From assembly GCF_026213295.1 (NCBI RefSeq), contig NC_079422.1:25375218-25439217 (forward strand): a stretch of 64,000 bases of DNA. Reading direction: 5' to 3'. Position 1 is the stretch's first letter. The number at the start of each line of letters is the position of its first letter. The position numbers and the translations under genes are program-made. Source of the DNA: Gadus chalcogrammus (lineage: Eukaryota > Chordata > Actinopteri > Gadiformes > Gadidae). The notes below the pieces were generated by a model, which did no database searches, was not told the origin of the DNA, and saw only the letters and a list, made by a program, of their open reading frames with translations. Below are positions 63,701-64,000 of this stretch, piece after piece.

Positions 63701-64000
63701 CTATCTGAAGTAGTATTGCATTTACGACTTGTCTTCAAGCTCGTTCCAGGGAGGGTCGTGACAGCTGAACGAACTACGACAGCCGACTTAGAAATGCACA
63801 AAACAAACACTGAGCGGTGGGCCAGGGAGATCTCCTCATGAATGAACCCACGGCCCCACGTCAACCACAGGGGCCGAAATCCCACCTTTCAGAACACAAA
63901 TGTTCTTCAACCCCATTCAGATCATTCCGGTGCTGCGGAGCCATCGTTACATCGGTCCTCATGTTGAATGAGTAAATTCCTCTTGAGTCTCGTGTCTCTA

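Overview
This is a 64 kb piece of a vertebrate nuclear genome, almost certainly a teleost fish. It has multi-exon genes with GT-AG introns, one-kilobase CA/GT and minisatellite tracts, tRNA-derived SINEs of fish type, and hAT-like elements. Very dense, very long dinucleotide repeats are known from codfishes, so a gadiform is a reasonable guess, but that is inference only. I rebuilt seven genes exon by exon from splice sites, reading phase and remembered family sequences; no database search was run.

Layout, left to right: (1) the 3' half of araf (+), from the spacer exons through the whole kinase domain (666-7701), with a long 3' flank. (2) Two tandem leukocyte-type tetraspanin genes on the minus strand: a CD53 orthologue (12395-15336) and a diverged CD53-like paralogue (17551-22666). 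(3) lman2l/VIPL, an ER cargo lectin (minus, 25889-31338), with a compact CCAAT/GC-box promoter. (4) A 5.5 kb gene-free spacer, then a diverged TBX2/TBX3-subfamily T-box gene (+, 36863-40725). (5) tm2d2 (+, 42705-49290), whose last intron holds a foldback transposon that was itself hit by a hAT element. (6) htra4 (minus, 52178-62109; its 5' exons lie beyond the window), tail to tail with tm2d2, the same arrangement as in mammals.

The genes do not form one pathway. araf is MAPK signalling, the tetraspanins are membrane organisers of blood cells, lman2l is secretory-pathway quality control, the T-box gene is a developmental repressor, tm2d2 is a membrane protein, and htra4 is a secreted serine protease.

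The most unusual feature is in the repeats. At least six minisatellite arrays in four genes contain copies of the adjacent exon's own boundary: the splice acceptor, the splice donor or the stop codon together with 10-25 coding bases. In two arrays the copies look more diverged the further they lie from the real exon. This fills the introns with decoy splice sites and suggests that exon edges repeatedly seeded tandem arrays here. Other notable points are a nested hAT insertion with an 8-bp target duplication, an apparent 1-nt deletion in cd53, a GC splice donor in the T-box gene, a perfect 20-bp hairpin at 36251, and many long G/C homopolymers.
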